Shown here piece by piece: positions 1 through 11,242 of a stretch of DNA of 64,000 nt; the stretch's first letter is position 1; each line of letters begins with the position of its first letter. Origin of the DNA: DATFRY01 sp035489015 (lineage in GTDB: Bacteria; Myxococcota_A; Polyangia; Haliangiales; Haliangiaceae); the NCBI GenBank assembly GCA_035489015.1, contig DATHKR010000103.1, positions 28,034 to 92,033 on the forward strand. The letters run 5' to 3'. The translations under genes were made by a program, and so were the position numbers. The notes beneath the pieces are model-generated. The model was given only the letters and a program-made list of their open reading frames with translations, ran no database searches and was not told where the DNA came from.

Positions 1-1272
1 GCGCAGGGTCGACACCAGCCCGGGGCGGGCCAGGGTGAGGCCGGTGTGGGGCGGCACGTCGACCTTCTCGGCCGCGCCGCCGGCGCCGGGGCCGGCAGAC
101 TCGCCGCGCAGGCGCTTGATCCAGCGCGTCCACGGCCGCGTGCGCAGCGCGACGAACGCGACGATCGACGCCGCGGTGGCGGCGAACGCGGCCAGCGAGT
201 AGCCGACCGGGACCGGGCGGCGCTCGGCCACCCCGATGCGCGCCGGCGGCGATCGGCTGGCCTGCAGGTACGCGCGCGGCGACTCGAACAGCGCCTGCAC
301 CATGTGGGGGCCGGCCCCGAGCTCGCTGGCCGGCGCGTCGAGCTCGAACGATCCATCCGCGCCGGTCAGGGTGTCGTCGAGCGATCGCCGGCCGCCCTGG
401 TCCTCGGCCATGAGCGAGATCGGTTCGCCGGCCAGGGCGGCGCCGACGTCGTCGGTGAGCCGGCCGCGCCCGCGCACGCGTCCCTCGAAGGAGACGTCGG
501 TGCGATCGATCGTGAGCGCCAGCTTGGTCGCGGACGAGACCAGCACGGTGGACTCGATCGTGGCCGGGTCGTACAGGCCGTCGCCCGCGAACACCACCAT
601 GACGCGCTTGGGGCCGGGCGGACCCAGCCGGGCGGCCGGCAGCGAGAAGGGCGCGCGGCCGAGCTCGTCGGTGGTGACCTGGCCGACCTCGTCGAGCTCC
701 TCGGCCTCGGCCGGGCCGAACCGGACCGACACGCGCACGCGGGCCGGCGCGGCCTCGTCGCTGGCCTGCACCTCGATGGCGAGCGGGCCGCTGGCCCGCT
801 GCACCTGATCGGGCGCGCGCATCGACAGCACCAGCGGCTGCTTGGCCACGTCCAGCTCGGGCAGCGAGAAGGACGACCCCTCGAAGCGGCTGTCGCCGGC
901 GTAGTCGATGCGCAGGCTGTGGCGACCACCCTCGGTGGCAAACCAGATGTCGAAGCGGCCGTCGTCGGTGACCACGGTCGGGCGGGTCTTGTCGTCGAAC
1001 GACACGGTCAGGCCGGCGGCGCCGGGGACCGGCTCGTCGGAGCCGCGCTCGTGGATGCGGCCGTGGATGCGGAGGCCGGTGAACTGGGGCGAGGTCGTGG
1101 CTCCGCGCGCGCGCCGGATCGGCTCGACGGTGATGGCGGTCCGGGCGCGCACTTCGATGACCGGCGCCGCCGCGGCGGTGGCCGACGCCGCGAGGGCCAT
1201 GGCCCCGACGGTGACGGCGAGGGCGACGGGCCGGCACGCGGGAGTGCACGGCCGGGCCGCGACACGCGTCAT
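1..1272 (-). CDS. Secreted/membrane-anchored beta-domain protein, 3' end outside window
   Basis: The frame is open from an ATG at 1272 through base 1 (424 codons), so the protein is incomplete at its C-terminus. A signal peptide is visible (basic start, then an Ala/Val-rich stretch ending near residue 36). Next come repeated beta-sandwich-like segments reminiscent of carboxypeptidase-regulatory or Ig-like domains, with phrases such as VTDDGRFDIWF and TGADGSFELDAP. A membrane segment lies near residues 358-380, followed by a basic cytoplasmic stretch. No catalytic motif is seen. A -10-like TATAGC lies 6 bases before the ATG and there is no Shine-Dalgarno sequence. It may be a surface or carrier protein; the family is not recognised. 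Divergent from smc. Confidence 0.75.
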   Translation of the reverse strand, partial: MTRVAARPCTPACRPVALAVTVGAMALAASATAAAAPVIEVRARTAITVEPIRRARGATTSPQFTGLRIHGRIHERGSDEPVPGAAGLTVSFDDKTRPTVVTDDGRFDIWFATEGGRHSLRIDYAGDSRFEGSSFSLPELDVAKQPLVLSMRAPDQVQRASGPLAIEVQASDEAAPARVRVSVRFGPAEAEELDEVGQVTTDELGRAPFSLPAARLGPPGPKRVMVVFAGDGLYDPATIESTVLVSSATKLALTIDRTDVSFEGRVRGRGRLTDDVGAALAGEPISLMAEDQGGRRSLDDTLTGADGSFELDAPASELGAGPHMVQALFESPRAYLQASRSPPARIGVAERRPVPVGYSLAAFAATAASIVAFVALRTRPWTRWIKRLRGESAGPGAGGAAEKVDVPPHTGLTLARPGLVSTLR

Positions 1273-1406
1273 TTAGCGGCTATAGCACGGTTCGGGGCGG
1301 CCGGCCGGCGCCCCGGTTGTCAGCCCTCTCTGCCAGTGTCTCGGCACTTACGTGGCAGGGGCTTGCTCCCGGCCGCGTGGGACGATACGAGGAGAGGGTT
1401 CCCCGC

Positions 1407-5309
<3,903 letters not shown>

Positions 5310-5316
5310 CACGGAC

Positions 5317-6426
5317 GTGAGCGCCGACCCGTTCTCGGACGTGCTCGCGCTGGCGGATGCCCGTTCCGTCGTCTCGGGCGGCTTCACGGCGGGAGGTCGC
5401 TGGGCCCTTCGCTTCCCCGTACCGGAGAAGGTGAAGTTCTTCGGCGTGGTGAAGGGCGACTGCTGGCTTCGGGTTCACGGCGCAAGGGCGCCGGTGCGCC
5501 TCGAAGCGGGGGACGTGTTTCTCCCGTGGCAGGTCTCGTACGTCCTCGCCAGCGATCTGACGGCTCCCCAGCTCGATGCGCGGGAGGTCTTCCCACCCGG
5601 GGGCAGCACGGTCGCGAAGCTCGGGGACGGCGAGAGCTGCACGGTCCTCGGCGGGCACGTGAAGATGAACGCGGTCGGCGGGGCCGTGCTCGCGGATGTC
5701 CTGCCGCCCTTGATGCACGTTCGCGCCGGCTCGCGTCACGCGACGGTGATGCACTGGATCCTCGAGCAGCTCGCGGGCGAACGAGCGACTCCCCTCCCGG
5801 GCGCGAGCATCGCGTCCGCGCAGCTCGCCCAGCTCATGTTCCTCCACATTCTGCGCGCGCAGCTCGAGACCGCGCGGCCCCTGAAGAGGGGATGGCTCCG
5901 CGCCGCGGGCGACAGGCGGCTCGCACCGGCGCTCCGACTGATGCACGCCGACCCGGGCCGCTCGTGGCACCTCGGAGAGCTCGCAAAGGCCGCCGCGATG
6001 TCGCGGACCACCTTCGCCGAGCACTTTCGCGCCGTCGCCGGGGTCGCGCCGCTCGCCTATCTGACCCAGTGGCGCATGCGTCTGGCCCAGCGCGCGCTCC
6101 GCGAGGAGGATCCGCCGGTCTCCGTCCTCGCCCACGAGCTCGGCTACGCGTCGGAGAGCGCGTTCAGCAACGCGTTCAAGCGGGTCATCGGGATCGCGCC
6201 CAGGCACTACCGGAGCGCGCTGCGAGATCCGGTTCGGAGCGGCATCCAGCTCCACGATTCCTCCGAAGAGGACCTCTCGCTGGTCGACGCCGCCCCCCGG
6301 CGCGGTCAGCGTCGGTCGAGCGCGCGACGAGCCGCCGGCGAGGCCACGCGATCGAGCGCTGGTCGCGCCCGACTCGTCACACCGCGGCGATCGAGCCGCC
6401 GTCCGCGAACAGCTCCACCCCGTTGA
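5317..6426 (+). CDS. AraC family transcriptional regulator with cupin-type sensor domain
   Basis: The protein begins with a GTG 7 bases after the smc stop. Residues 1-190 resemble the AraC-type cupin ligand-binding domain. Residues about 215-302 form the double helix-turn-helix, with the typical ending SAFSNAFKRVIGIAPRHYR. Members with this layout normally stop soon after that motif, near 300 residues. Here the frame runs on for about 65 basic, low-complexity residues to 6426, across sequence that on the other strand encodes the tail of an SDR. The native stop was therefore probably lost in a rearrangement. Regulators of this type commonly control adjacent SDR or reductase genes; the target here is inferred to be the SDR at 6449-7186. 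Confidence 0.85.
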   Translation: MSADPFSDVLALADARSVVSGGFTAGGRWALRFPVPEKVKFFGVVKGDCWLRVHGARAPVRLEAGDVFLPWQVSYVLASDLTAPQLDAREVFPPGGSTVAKLGDGESCTVLGGHVKMNAVGGAVLADVLPPLMHVRAGSRHATVMHWILEQLAGERATPLPGASIASAQLAQLMFLHILRAQLETARPLKRGWLRAAGDRRLAPALRLMHADPGRSWHLGELAKAAAMSRTTFAEHFRAVAGVAPLAYLTQWRMRLAQRALREEDPPVSVLAHELGYASESAFSNAFKRVIGIAPRHYRSALRDPVRSGIQLHDSSEEDLSLVDAAPRRGQRRSSARRAAGEATRSSAGRARLVTPRRSSRRPRTAPPR

Positions 6427-6448
6427 CGTAGCTCGATGCTGCGCGACT
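6377..6448 (-). pseudogene. Remnant: C-terminal tail of a second short-chain dehydrogenase
   Basis: Read on the minus strand, this stretch encodes SSYVNGVELFADGGSIAAV followed by TGA, the typical last residues of classical SDR enzymes (the conserved N-G-x-x-x-x-x-D-G-G motif). It is in the same frame as the intact SDR gene and begins directly after that gene's stop codon. No upstream SDR body belongs to it. It overlaps the run-on 3' end of the AraC frame on the opposite strand. I read it as what is left of another SDR gene whose 5' part was replaced or deleted. Confidence 0.75.
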
Positions 6449-7186
6449 TCAGCGCTGGGCCGTGGGCCGCACGACGATCTCGTTCACGTCGACATTCGCG
6501 GGCTGCTCGATGGCGAACGCGATGGCGCGAGCGATCGCGTCCGGCGGGATCGCGAACTTCTCGCGCGACGCGGCGAGCTGGGCCCTCACCTCCGGGTTCG
6601 GCGCCGCATCCGCAAAGCTAGTCTGGATGAAGCCAGGCGAGACGACCGTCACGCGCAGCTTGTCACCGGCCTCCAGCCGAAGCCCCTCGGAGATCGCGCG
6701 CACGGCGAGCTTGGTGCCGCCGTAGACCGACTGGCTCGGGGCCATCTGGAGTCCCGACACCGAGGCGACATTCACGAAGTGCCCGGTGCCCTGCGTGCGG
6801 AACACGGGCAGGGCCGCGGCGATGCCATGGAGCACACCCTTGATGTTGACGTCGATCATCGCGTCCCAGTCGTCGACGCGCAGATCGTCGAGCGGCGAGA
6901 TCGGCCCGATGCCGGCGTTGCTCACCAGGACGTCGAGCTTGCCGAACCGCTCGCACGCGAGCGCGACGAGCCTGGCCAGATCCTCGCGCCGCCTGACATC
7001 GCCGGTCGCGTGAGCGACGGCGCCGCCGGCATCCGCGATGCGGCCGGCGACGGCGGCCAGCTGATCCGATGAGTGCGCCATCAGCACGACCTTGGCGCCG
7101 CGCTCCGCGAGCAACACCGCAGTCGCCTCGCCGATGCCGCGGCTCGCTCCCGTGATGGCAATGACCTTGTCCTTGATTCCCGACAT
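6449..7186 (-). CDS. Short-chain dehydrogenase/reductase (SDR)
   Basis: A 245-residue classical SDR, an NAD(P)-dependent oxidoreductase of unknown substrate. Visible motifs are TGASRGIGE (cofactor binding, near residues 11-19), the NAG motif in VSNAGIG, a catalytic serine in ASVSG, and the YGGTK version of YxxxK. The end, NEIVVRPTAQR, is the usual ending of YdfG-like SDRs, so the gene is intact. The ATG at 7186 has AAGGAGG directly upstream and is preferred to the longer frame from 7282. It lies between AraC and a divergently oriented FMN reductase; the 237-bp divergent gap holds no recognisable gene. Confidence 0.93.
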   Translation of the reverse strand: MSGIKDKVIAITGASRGIGEATAVLLAERGAKVVLMAHSSDQLAAVAGRIADAGGAVAHATGDVRRREDLARLVALACERFGKLDVLVSNAGIGPISPLDDLRVDDWDAMIDVNIKGVLHGIAAALPVFRTQGTGHFVNVASVSGLQMAPSQSVYGGTKLAVRAISEGLRLEAGDKLRVTVVSPGFIQTSFADAAPNPEVRAQLAASREKFAIPPDAIARAIAFAIEQPANVDVNEIVVRPTAQR

Positions 7187-7423
7187 GCTGTCCTCCTTGT
7201 GTGAGGACAACGTAGTCGCCCGCGGCCAGATCGTGAATGCGTCCGAGTCCGGGACACGTGCGCGCGCGTCCGGACCGCGCACGGGGTCCGTCGCAGCGCC
7301 GTGTGCCGGGTCGCGATGGTTACCTCGCTGTGCCTCGGTGGTGCGCGTGTGCCTCCTTGCCGCGCTCTCCAGAGCTCACTACATGGTCGTGGTCGCGTCA
7401 GCCGCGACGCAAGGAGCGAACGT

Positions 7424-8008
7424 ATGACGGTGATTTCAGTGATCGTCGGAAGCACCCGACCGGGTCGGTTCTCCGAGAAGCCGGCCAGATGGATTCTGCA
7501 ACACCTCGAGAGGCGCAGCGGCGTCGACGCGCGCTTGCTCGACCTTCGCGACTTTCCGATGCCGTTCTTCGACCAGCCGGTGTCGCCGGCGACGCCGGGT
7601 CGGCCTGCCTACGAGAATGACGTGGTGAAGCGATGGACGTCTTCGATCGCGCAGTCCGACGCCTTCGTATTCGTCACCCCCGAGTACAACTACGGACCGT
7701 CGGCGGTGCTCAAGAACGCCATCGACTGGGTCTACCCGGAGTGGAATCGCAAGGCGGCGGGCTTCGTGAGCTATGGCTCCGCCATGGGCGCACGCGGCGT
7801 CCAGCAGCTCCGCGAGACGGCGATCGAGCTTCAGCTCGCCCCGGTTCGCTCATCGGTCCACATCCCGGTCTCCACCCTGTGGGCTCACTACCGGGACGGG
7901 GACGTCGACGCGGGGCTGGCCGAGCTGGACGCGTCCGCCGGGGTGCTGATCGACGATCTGCTGTGGTGGACTGCTGCCCTGAAGACGGCGCGCGCCAGCG
8001 CGTCATGA
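7424..8008 (+). CDS. NADPH-dependent FMN reductase family protein
   Basis: A 194-residue flavodoxin-fold protein that reduces FMN or quinone/azo substrates with NAD(P)H. The N-terminal phosphate-binding loop GSTRPGRFSEKPA and the FMN/nicotinamide motif PEYNYGPSAVLKNAIDW are both present, and the length is normal for the family. The ATG at 7424 has AAGGAG eight bases upstream and matches the conserved MTVISVIVGSTR start. It sits in the reductase/regulator block and is divergent from the SDR. The physiological substrate cannot be told from sequence. Confidence 0.92.
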   Translation: MTVISVIVGSTRPGRFSEKPARWILQHLERRSGVDARLLDLRDFPMPFFDQPVSPATPGRPAYENDVVKRWTSSIAQSDAFVFVTPEYNYGPSAVLKNAIDWVYPEWNRKAAGFVSYGSAMGARGVQQLRETAIELQLAPVRSSVHIPVSTLWAHYRDGDVDAGLAELDASAGVLIDDLLWWTAALKTARASAS

Positions 8009-8042
8009 CCAGACACGGCACCGCGCGGTGAGGCCGGTGGGG

Positions 8043-8630
8043 TCAGGGCGCGGCGCGCGAGGCCTGCTCGATCAGCGCAGTGACCTCGGCCGGCCTCGAC
8101 TCGTAGATCGCGTGACTGCCGTCGACCTCGATCGTCGTCGCGCCGGCGCGCGTGGCCATGAACCTCTGCGCGGCCGGAGGAATCATCTTGTCCGCGGTCG
8201 TGACCATGTACCAGCTCGGCTTCGACTTCCACGCCGTGTGGCCGACGGTCCCGGTGAGCGCCGCGACGGCCCAGGGTACCTGCGCATCGGCGAGGAACGC
8301 CGCGCGCTCGGCGCCGAGGTCACCCGCGAACGAGGCGTGGAACTTCGCCCTGTCCAGGAAGAGGAAGCCATCGACCGGCGGCAGAATCGGAGGCACGGGC
8401 GCGTCGGGTGGAGGATCCTTGATGAGGGCCTCGACCGACTCTCCATCGTCCAGGGCAAAGGCACAGAGGTAGACGAGCCCGGCGACCTTGGGGTGGTTGC
8501 CGGCCTCGCTGATCACCGCGCCTCCGTAGGAGTGGCCGACCAGGATCGTGGGCCCGTCCTGCATCCACGAATCCACCGTGGACCAGGACGACGTTCCTGA
8601 CGGGGGCGGCGATTGGTCTGAGCTCGACAT
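8043..8630 (-). pseudogene. Alpha/beta hydrolase broken by an internal deletion and frameshift
   Basis: The 195-codon frame from ATG 8630 contains the nucleophile elbow GHSYGG and a C-terminal His region (DGSHAIYESRP) of an esterase/aryl-esterase-like alpha/beta hydrolase. Its first 20 residues are unrelated to the family. The genuine N-terminal strand, VVLVHGGFVDAG, is present in a different frame of the same DNA (about 8557-8600). It runs straight into the codons for DGPTILVGHSYGG, so the roughly 55-60 residues that normally separate these motifs are missing. A deletion joining GGATTCGTGGATG to CAGGACGGG, with loss of frame, explains this. The product should not fold as an active enzyme. 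Confidence 0.8.
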
Positions 8631-8691
8631 GGCGGTTTCTTTGAAGATGGTTGAGGACGAAGGCGCCCACGGCAGCCCTCGGGTCATTCCG

Positions 8692-9129
8692 TCACCCGCG
8701 GATGGCTGTCGAGGAATCGGGTCGGGCGGTCGCTCCGGTCACCTGCTTCCGCGCGTCGAACCGGTCGCGCGCGGTCTGGATCGCCGACCAGTTCGACTGC
8801 AGCCACGCTACGAGCCCGCGCACGGGCTCGGTCAATCCGGTGCCGAGCGCGGTGAGCTCGTACTCGACGCGTGGCGGCACCTCTGCGTGGACGTGACGCG
8901 TGAGCATGCCGTCGCGCTCGAGGTTGCGCACGGTGGCGGTGAGCATGCGCTGGGAGATGCCCGGGATGCTGCGCTTCAGCTCCGAGAACCGCCCGCGATG
9001 AGCAGGCATGCCCTCGAGGATGAAGATCACCAGCAGGCTCCACTTGTCGCCGACCCGGCTCAGCATCCCCCTGAGCTCGCAATCCTGGTGACTGTTCGAG
9101 TCCGCGATCGTCTTCGAGCGCTCCGCCAT
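8692..9129 (-). CDS. HxlR family transcriptional regulator
   Basis: A 145-residue winged-helix regulator of the HxlR/MarR-like group, whose members often sense electrophiles or quinones and control nearby reductases. The HxlR core is clear: GDKWSLLVIFIL near residues 27-38, then FSELKRSIPGISQRMLTATVRNLERDGMLTR. The ATG at 9129 has GGAGGGACC upstream and gives the normal family length, so it is preferred to the upstream start at 9318. A single cysteine just before the HTH (CELRGML) is in the position used as a redox sensor in some family members; that role is inference. Same strand as the broken hydrolase downstream. Confidence 0.92.
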   Translation of the reverse strand: MAERSKTIADSNSHQDCELRGMLSRVGDKWSLLVIFILEGMPAHRGRFSELKRSIPGISQRMLTATVRNLERDGMLTRHVHAEVPPRVEYELTALGTGLTEPVRGLVAWLQSNWSAIQTARDRFDARKQVTGATARPDSSTAIRG

Positions 9130-9238
9130 CGCTGGTCCCTCCGCCGTGACCGAAGCCCGCCTGCGCCCGCAGGATACCTGGCGGGCAAGCGCGGCCGTTC
9201 GTGCCGCCGTGGATGTCGGCGTCGAGCACCTCGTCTGA

Positions 9239-10159
9239 TCAGCGCTGCTCGACGTCGGTGGGCGTGCCGGCGATCTCGACGATCTTCGCGCGCACGAACT
9301 TGCAGGGCTCGTCGTCATCGGTCGCGGCGGGCCACAGCAGCTCCATCGCGGAGCCGCGGATGGGGAGGGGCAGCGGCTTCGTGCGGAGCTTGGGGTGGGT
9401 CTTGCGGATGTGGGCCGCGACCATCGTCGGGACGGTCGCCAGCATCGCGGTGCCTTCGATCAGCGCGCCGAGGTTCGCGAAGCTTCCGATCGAGCAGCGC
9501 ACCTTGCGGGTCTTGCCCAGCATGTCCTCGACGATGCCGCGCAGGTCGCCGTTGTACGAGACGATCACGTGGTCGCGGGCGAAGTACTCGGCCTCGGTCA
9601 GGCGGCCGAGCCTGGCGTGGCGGGGGTCGAACAGGCAGGTGAAGCCGCCGTGAAACAGATGGCGCCGGCGGATCGTCGACGGCATCGCGTCCGCGACCGT
9701 GACCGCGGCGTCGAGCCCGCTGGCGAGCATGGCGCCGACCGTGCGGAACTGGGTCGGCAGCGCGATCACCCGCATGCGCGGCGCTGTCTTCTCGAGGGCG
9801 CGGAGCAGCGGCGGCAACAGCCACACCTCGGCGGTGTCGGACAGCCCGAGGCGCAGCGTGCGGTCGCTCGTCTTCGGATCGAACGACGCCGGAGCGAGCG
9901 CCGCATCCACGAGCGCGGCGAGGTGCTGATTCAGGCCGTCGCGCAGGCGGTCCCCGCGGCTGGTCAGCGCGAGGCCGCGCCCGTGGCGGACGAACAGCGG
10001 CGCGCCGACCGTCGCGGTCAACCGGCGCAGCGCCGCGCTGACCGCGGGCTGGGTCAGGTAGAGCTGGCTGGCCGCCTCGGTCACGCTGCCGGTCCCCGCG
10101 ACGACGGCAAACACGCGGAGCAGGTTCAGGTCGAGATCCCGTCCATAAACGCTGGGCAT
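9239..10159 (-). CDS. LysR family transcriptional regulator
   Basis: A 306-residue LysR-type regulator. The N-terminal winged helix-turn-helix reads LNLLRVFAVVAGTGSVTEAASQLYLTQPAVSAALRRL, residues 11-47, and a substrate-binding domain of the usual length follows. It is transcribed divergently from the aldo/keto reductase at 10217, the classical arrangement in which LysR controls its neighbour and itself. The 57-bp shared intergenic region holds a GTGAA-N10-TTCAC dyad, a plausible binding site. The inducer is unknown. Confidence 0.93.
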   Translation of the reverse strand: MPSVYGRDLDLNLLRVFAVVAGTGSVTEAASQLYLTQPAVSAALRRLTATVGAPLFVRHGRGLALTSRGDRLRDGLNQHLAALVDAALAPASFDPKTSDRTLRLGLSDTAEVWLLPPLLRALEKTAPRMRVIALPTQFRTVGAMLASGLDAAVTVADAMPSTIRRRHLFHGGFTCLFDPRHARLGRLTEAEYFARDHVIVSYNGDLRGIVEDMLGKTRKVRCSIGSFANLGALIEGTAMLATVPTMVAAHIRKTHPKLRTKPLPLPIRGSAMELLWPAATDDDEPCKFVRAKIVEIAGTPTDVEQR

Positions 10160-10161
10160 AC

Positions 10162-10181
10162 GTGAAATACATCTTATTCAC
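10162..10181. promoter_or_regulatory. Inverted repeat, candidate LysR operator
   Basis: GTGAA and TTCAC arms separated by 10 bases lie only two bases upstream of the LysR start codon and 35 bases upstream of the aldo/keto reductase. The segment is distinctly AT-rich against the local background. Dyads of this spacing fit LysR-type sites (T-N11-A class), so autoregulation and control of the reductase are likely; this is inference from position and symmetry. Confidence 0.5.
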
Positions 10182-10216
10182 TGGAGTGATGAGAGGCCAG
10201 GCCCTATCGTCTGGTC

Positions 10217-11230
10217 ATGACGAAGCAGACGACAGCGAAGATCGGGCTCGGCGCGGCCGGTCCCGACGTGTTCCCCGTCGCGCTCGGTTGCATGGGGATG
10301 GGTGCGCGCAGCATGTACGGCGACAGCGACGAGGCGGAGAGCATCGCCACGATCCACGCGGCGCTCGAGCGGGGCGTGAACCTGCTCGACACCGGCGACT
10401 TCTACAGCATGGGCCGCAACGAGCTCCTGGTGGGCAAGGCGCTGCAGGGCCGCCGCGACAAGGCGCTGCTCAGCGTGAAGTTCGGCGGCCTGCGCGGCCC
10501 CGACAACAGCTTCGTCGGCTACGACGCGCGTCCGGTCGCGGTGAAGAACTTCCTCGCGTACTCGCTGGCGAGGCTCGGCGTCGACTACATCGACATCTAC
10601 CGGCCCGCCCGCGTCGATCCGGAGGTCCCGATCGAGGACACGATCGGGGCGATCGCGGACATGGTCAAGGCCGGCTACGTCCGCCACATCGGCCTGTCCG
10701 AGGTCGGGGTGGACACGATCAGGCGCGCGGCGGCGGTGCACCCGATCGTCGATCTTCAGATCGAGTACTCCGTCGTCACGCGGGGCCCCGAGGACAAGAT
10801 CTTCCCCGCGCTGCGCGAGCTCGGCATCGCGACCACCGCGTACGGCGTGCTCTCGCGCGGGCTGCTCGCCGGTGCGAAGCCGACCGGGAAGGGTGACTTT
10901 CGCGCCCACCTGCCGCGGTTCAGCGGCGAGAACGCGGAGACCAACCAGCGCCTGGTCGACGCCTTTGCGCGCCTCGCGTCGGCCAGGGGCATCACGCCGG
11001 CCCAGCTGGCCATCGCGTGGGTCCGGGCGAAGAGCACCGCGGCCAGCGCCCCGATCATCCCGACCATCGGCGCTCGCACGCGCGCGCAGATCGCCGACGC
11101 GGTCGCCGCGCTCGACGTGACGCTGACCCCGGCGGAGGTCGCCGCGATCGAGGAGGCCGTACCCGCGGGAGCGATCGCCGGCACCCGCTACGCCGCGCCG
11201 CTGATGGTGCAGCTCGACAGCGAGCGGTAG
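10217..11230 (+). CDS. Aldo/keto reductase
   Basis: A 337-residue NADPH-dependent aldo/keto reductase. Recognisable are the N-terminal GCMGMG, the catalytic Asp and Tyr in LLDTGDFYSMG, the Lys in SVKFGG, and the family phrase VRHIGLSEVGVDTIRRA. The usual catalytic His region is altered: the motif that normally reads YxxHxxD is YIDIYRPARVD, with Arg-Pro at the His position. The substrate preference may therefore differ. No Shine-Dalgarno is visible; TATCGT lies 6 bases before the ATG. Divergent from LysR. Confidence 0.92.
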   Translation: MTKQTTAKIGLGAAGPDVFPVALGCMGMGARSMYGDSDEAESIATIHAALERGVNLLDTGDFYSMGRNELLVGKALQGRRDKALLSVKFGGLRGPDNSFVGYDARPVAVKNFLAYSLARLGVDYIDIYRPARVDPEVPIEDTIGAIADMVKAGYVRHIGLSEVGVDTIRRAAAVHPIVDLQIEYSVVTRGPEDKIFPALRELGIATTAYGVLSRGLLAGAKPTGKGDFRAHLPRFSGENAETNQRLVDAFARLASARGITPAQLAIAWVRAKSTAASAPIIPTIGARTRAQIADAVAALDVTLTPAEVAAIEEAVPAGAIAGTRYAAPLMVQLDSER

Positions 11231-11242
11231 CCGGGCCCGACC

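Noticed and set aside
8692..9318. HxlR gene start at 9318
   Set aside because: The extra 63 residues are Arg/Ser/Ala-rich, overlap the LysR 3' end and lack a ribosome-binding site; the ATG at 9129 has one.
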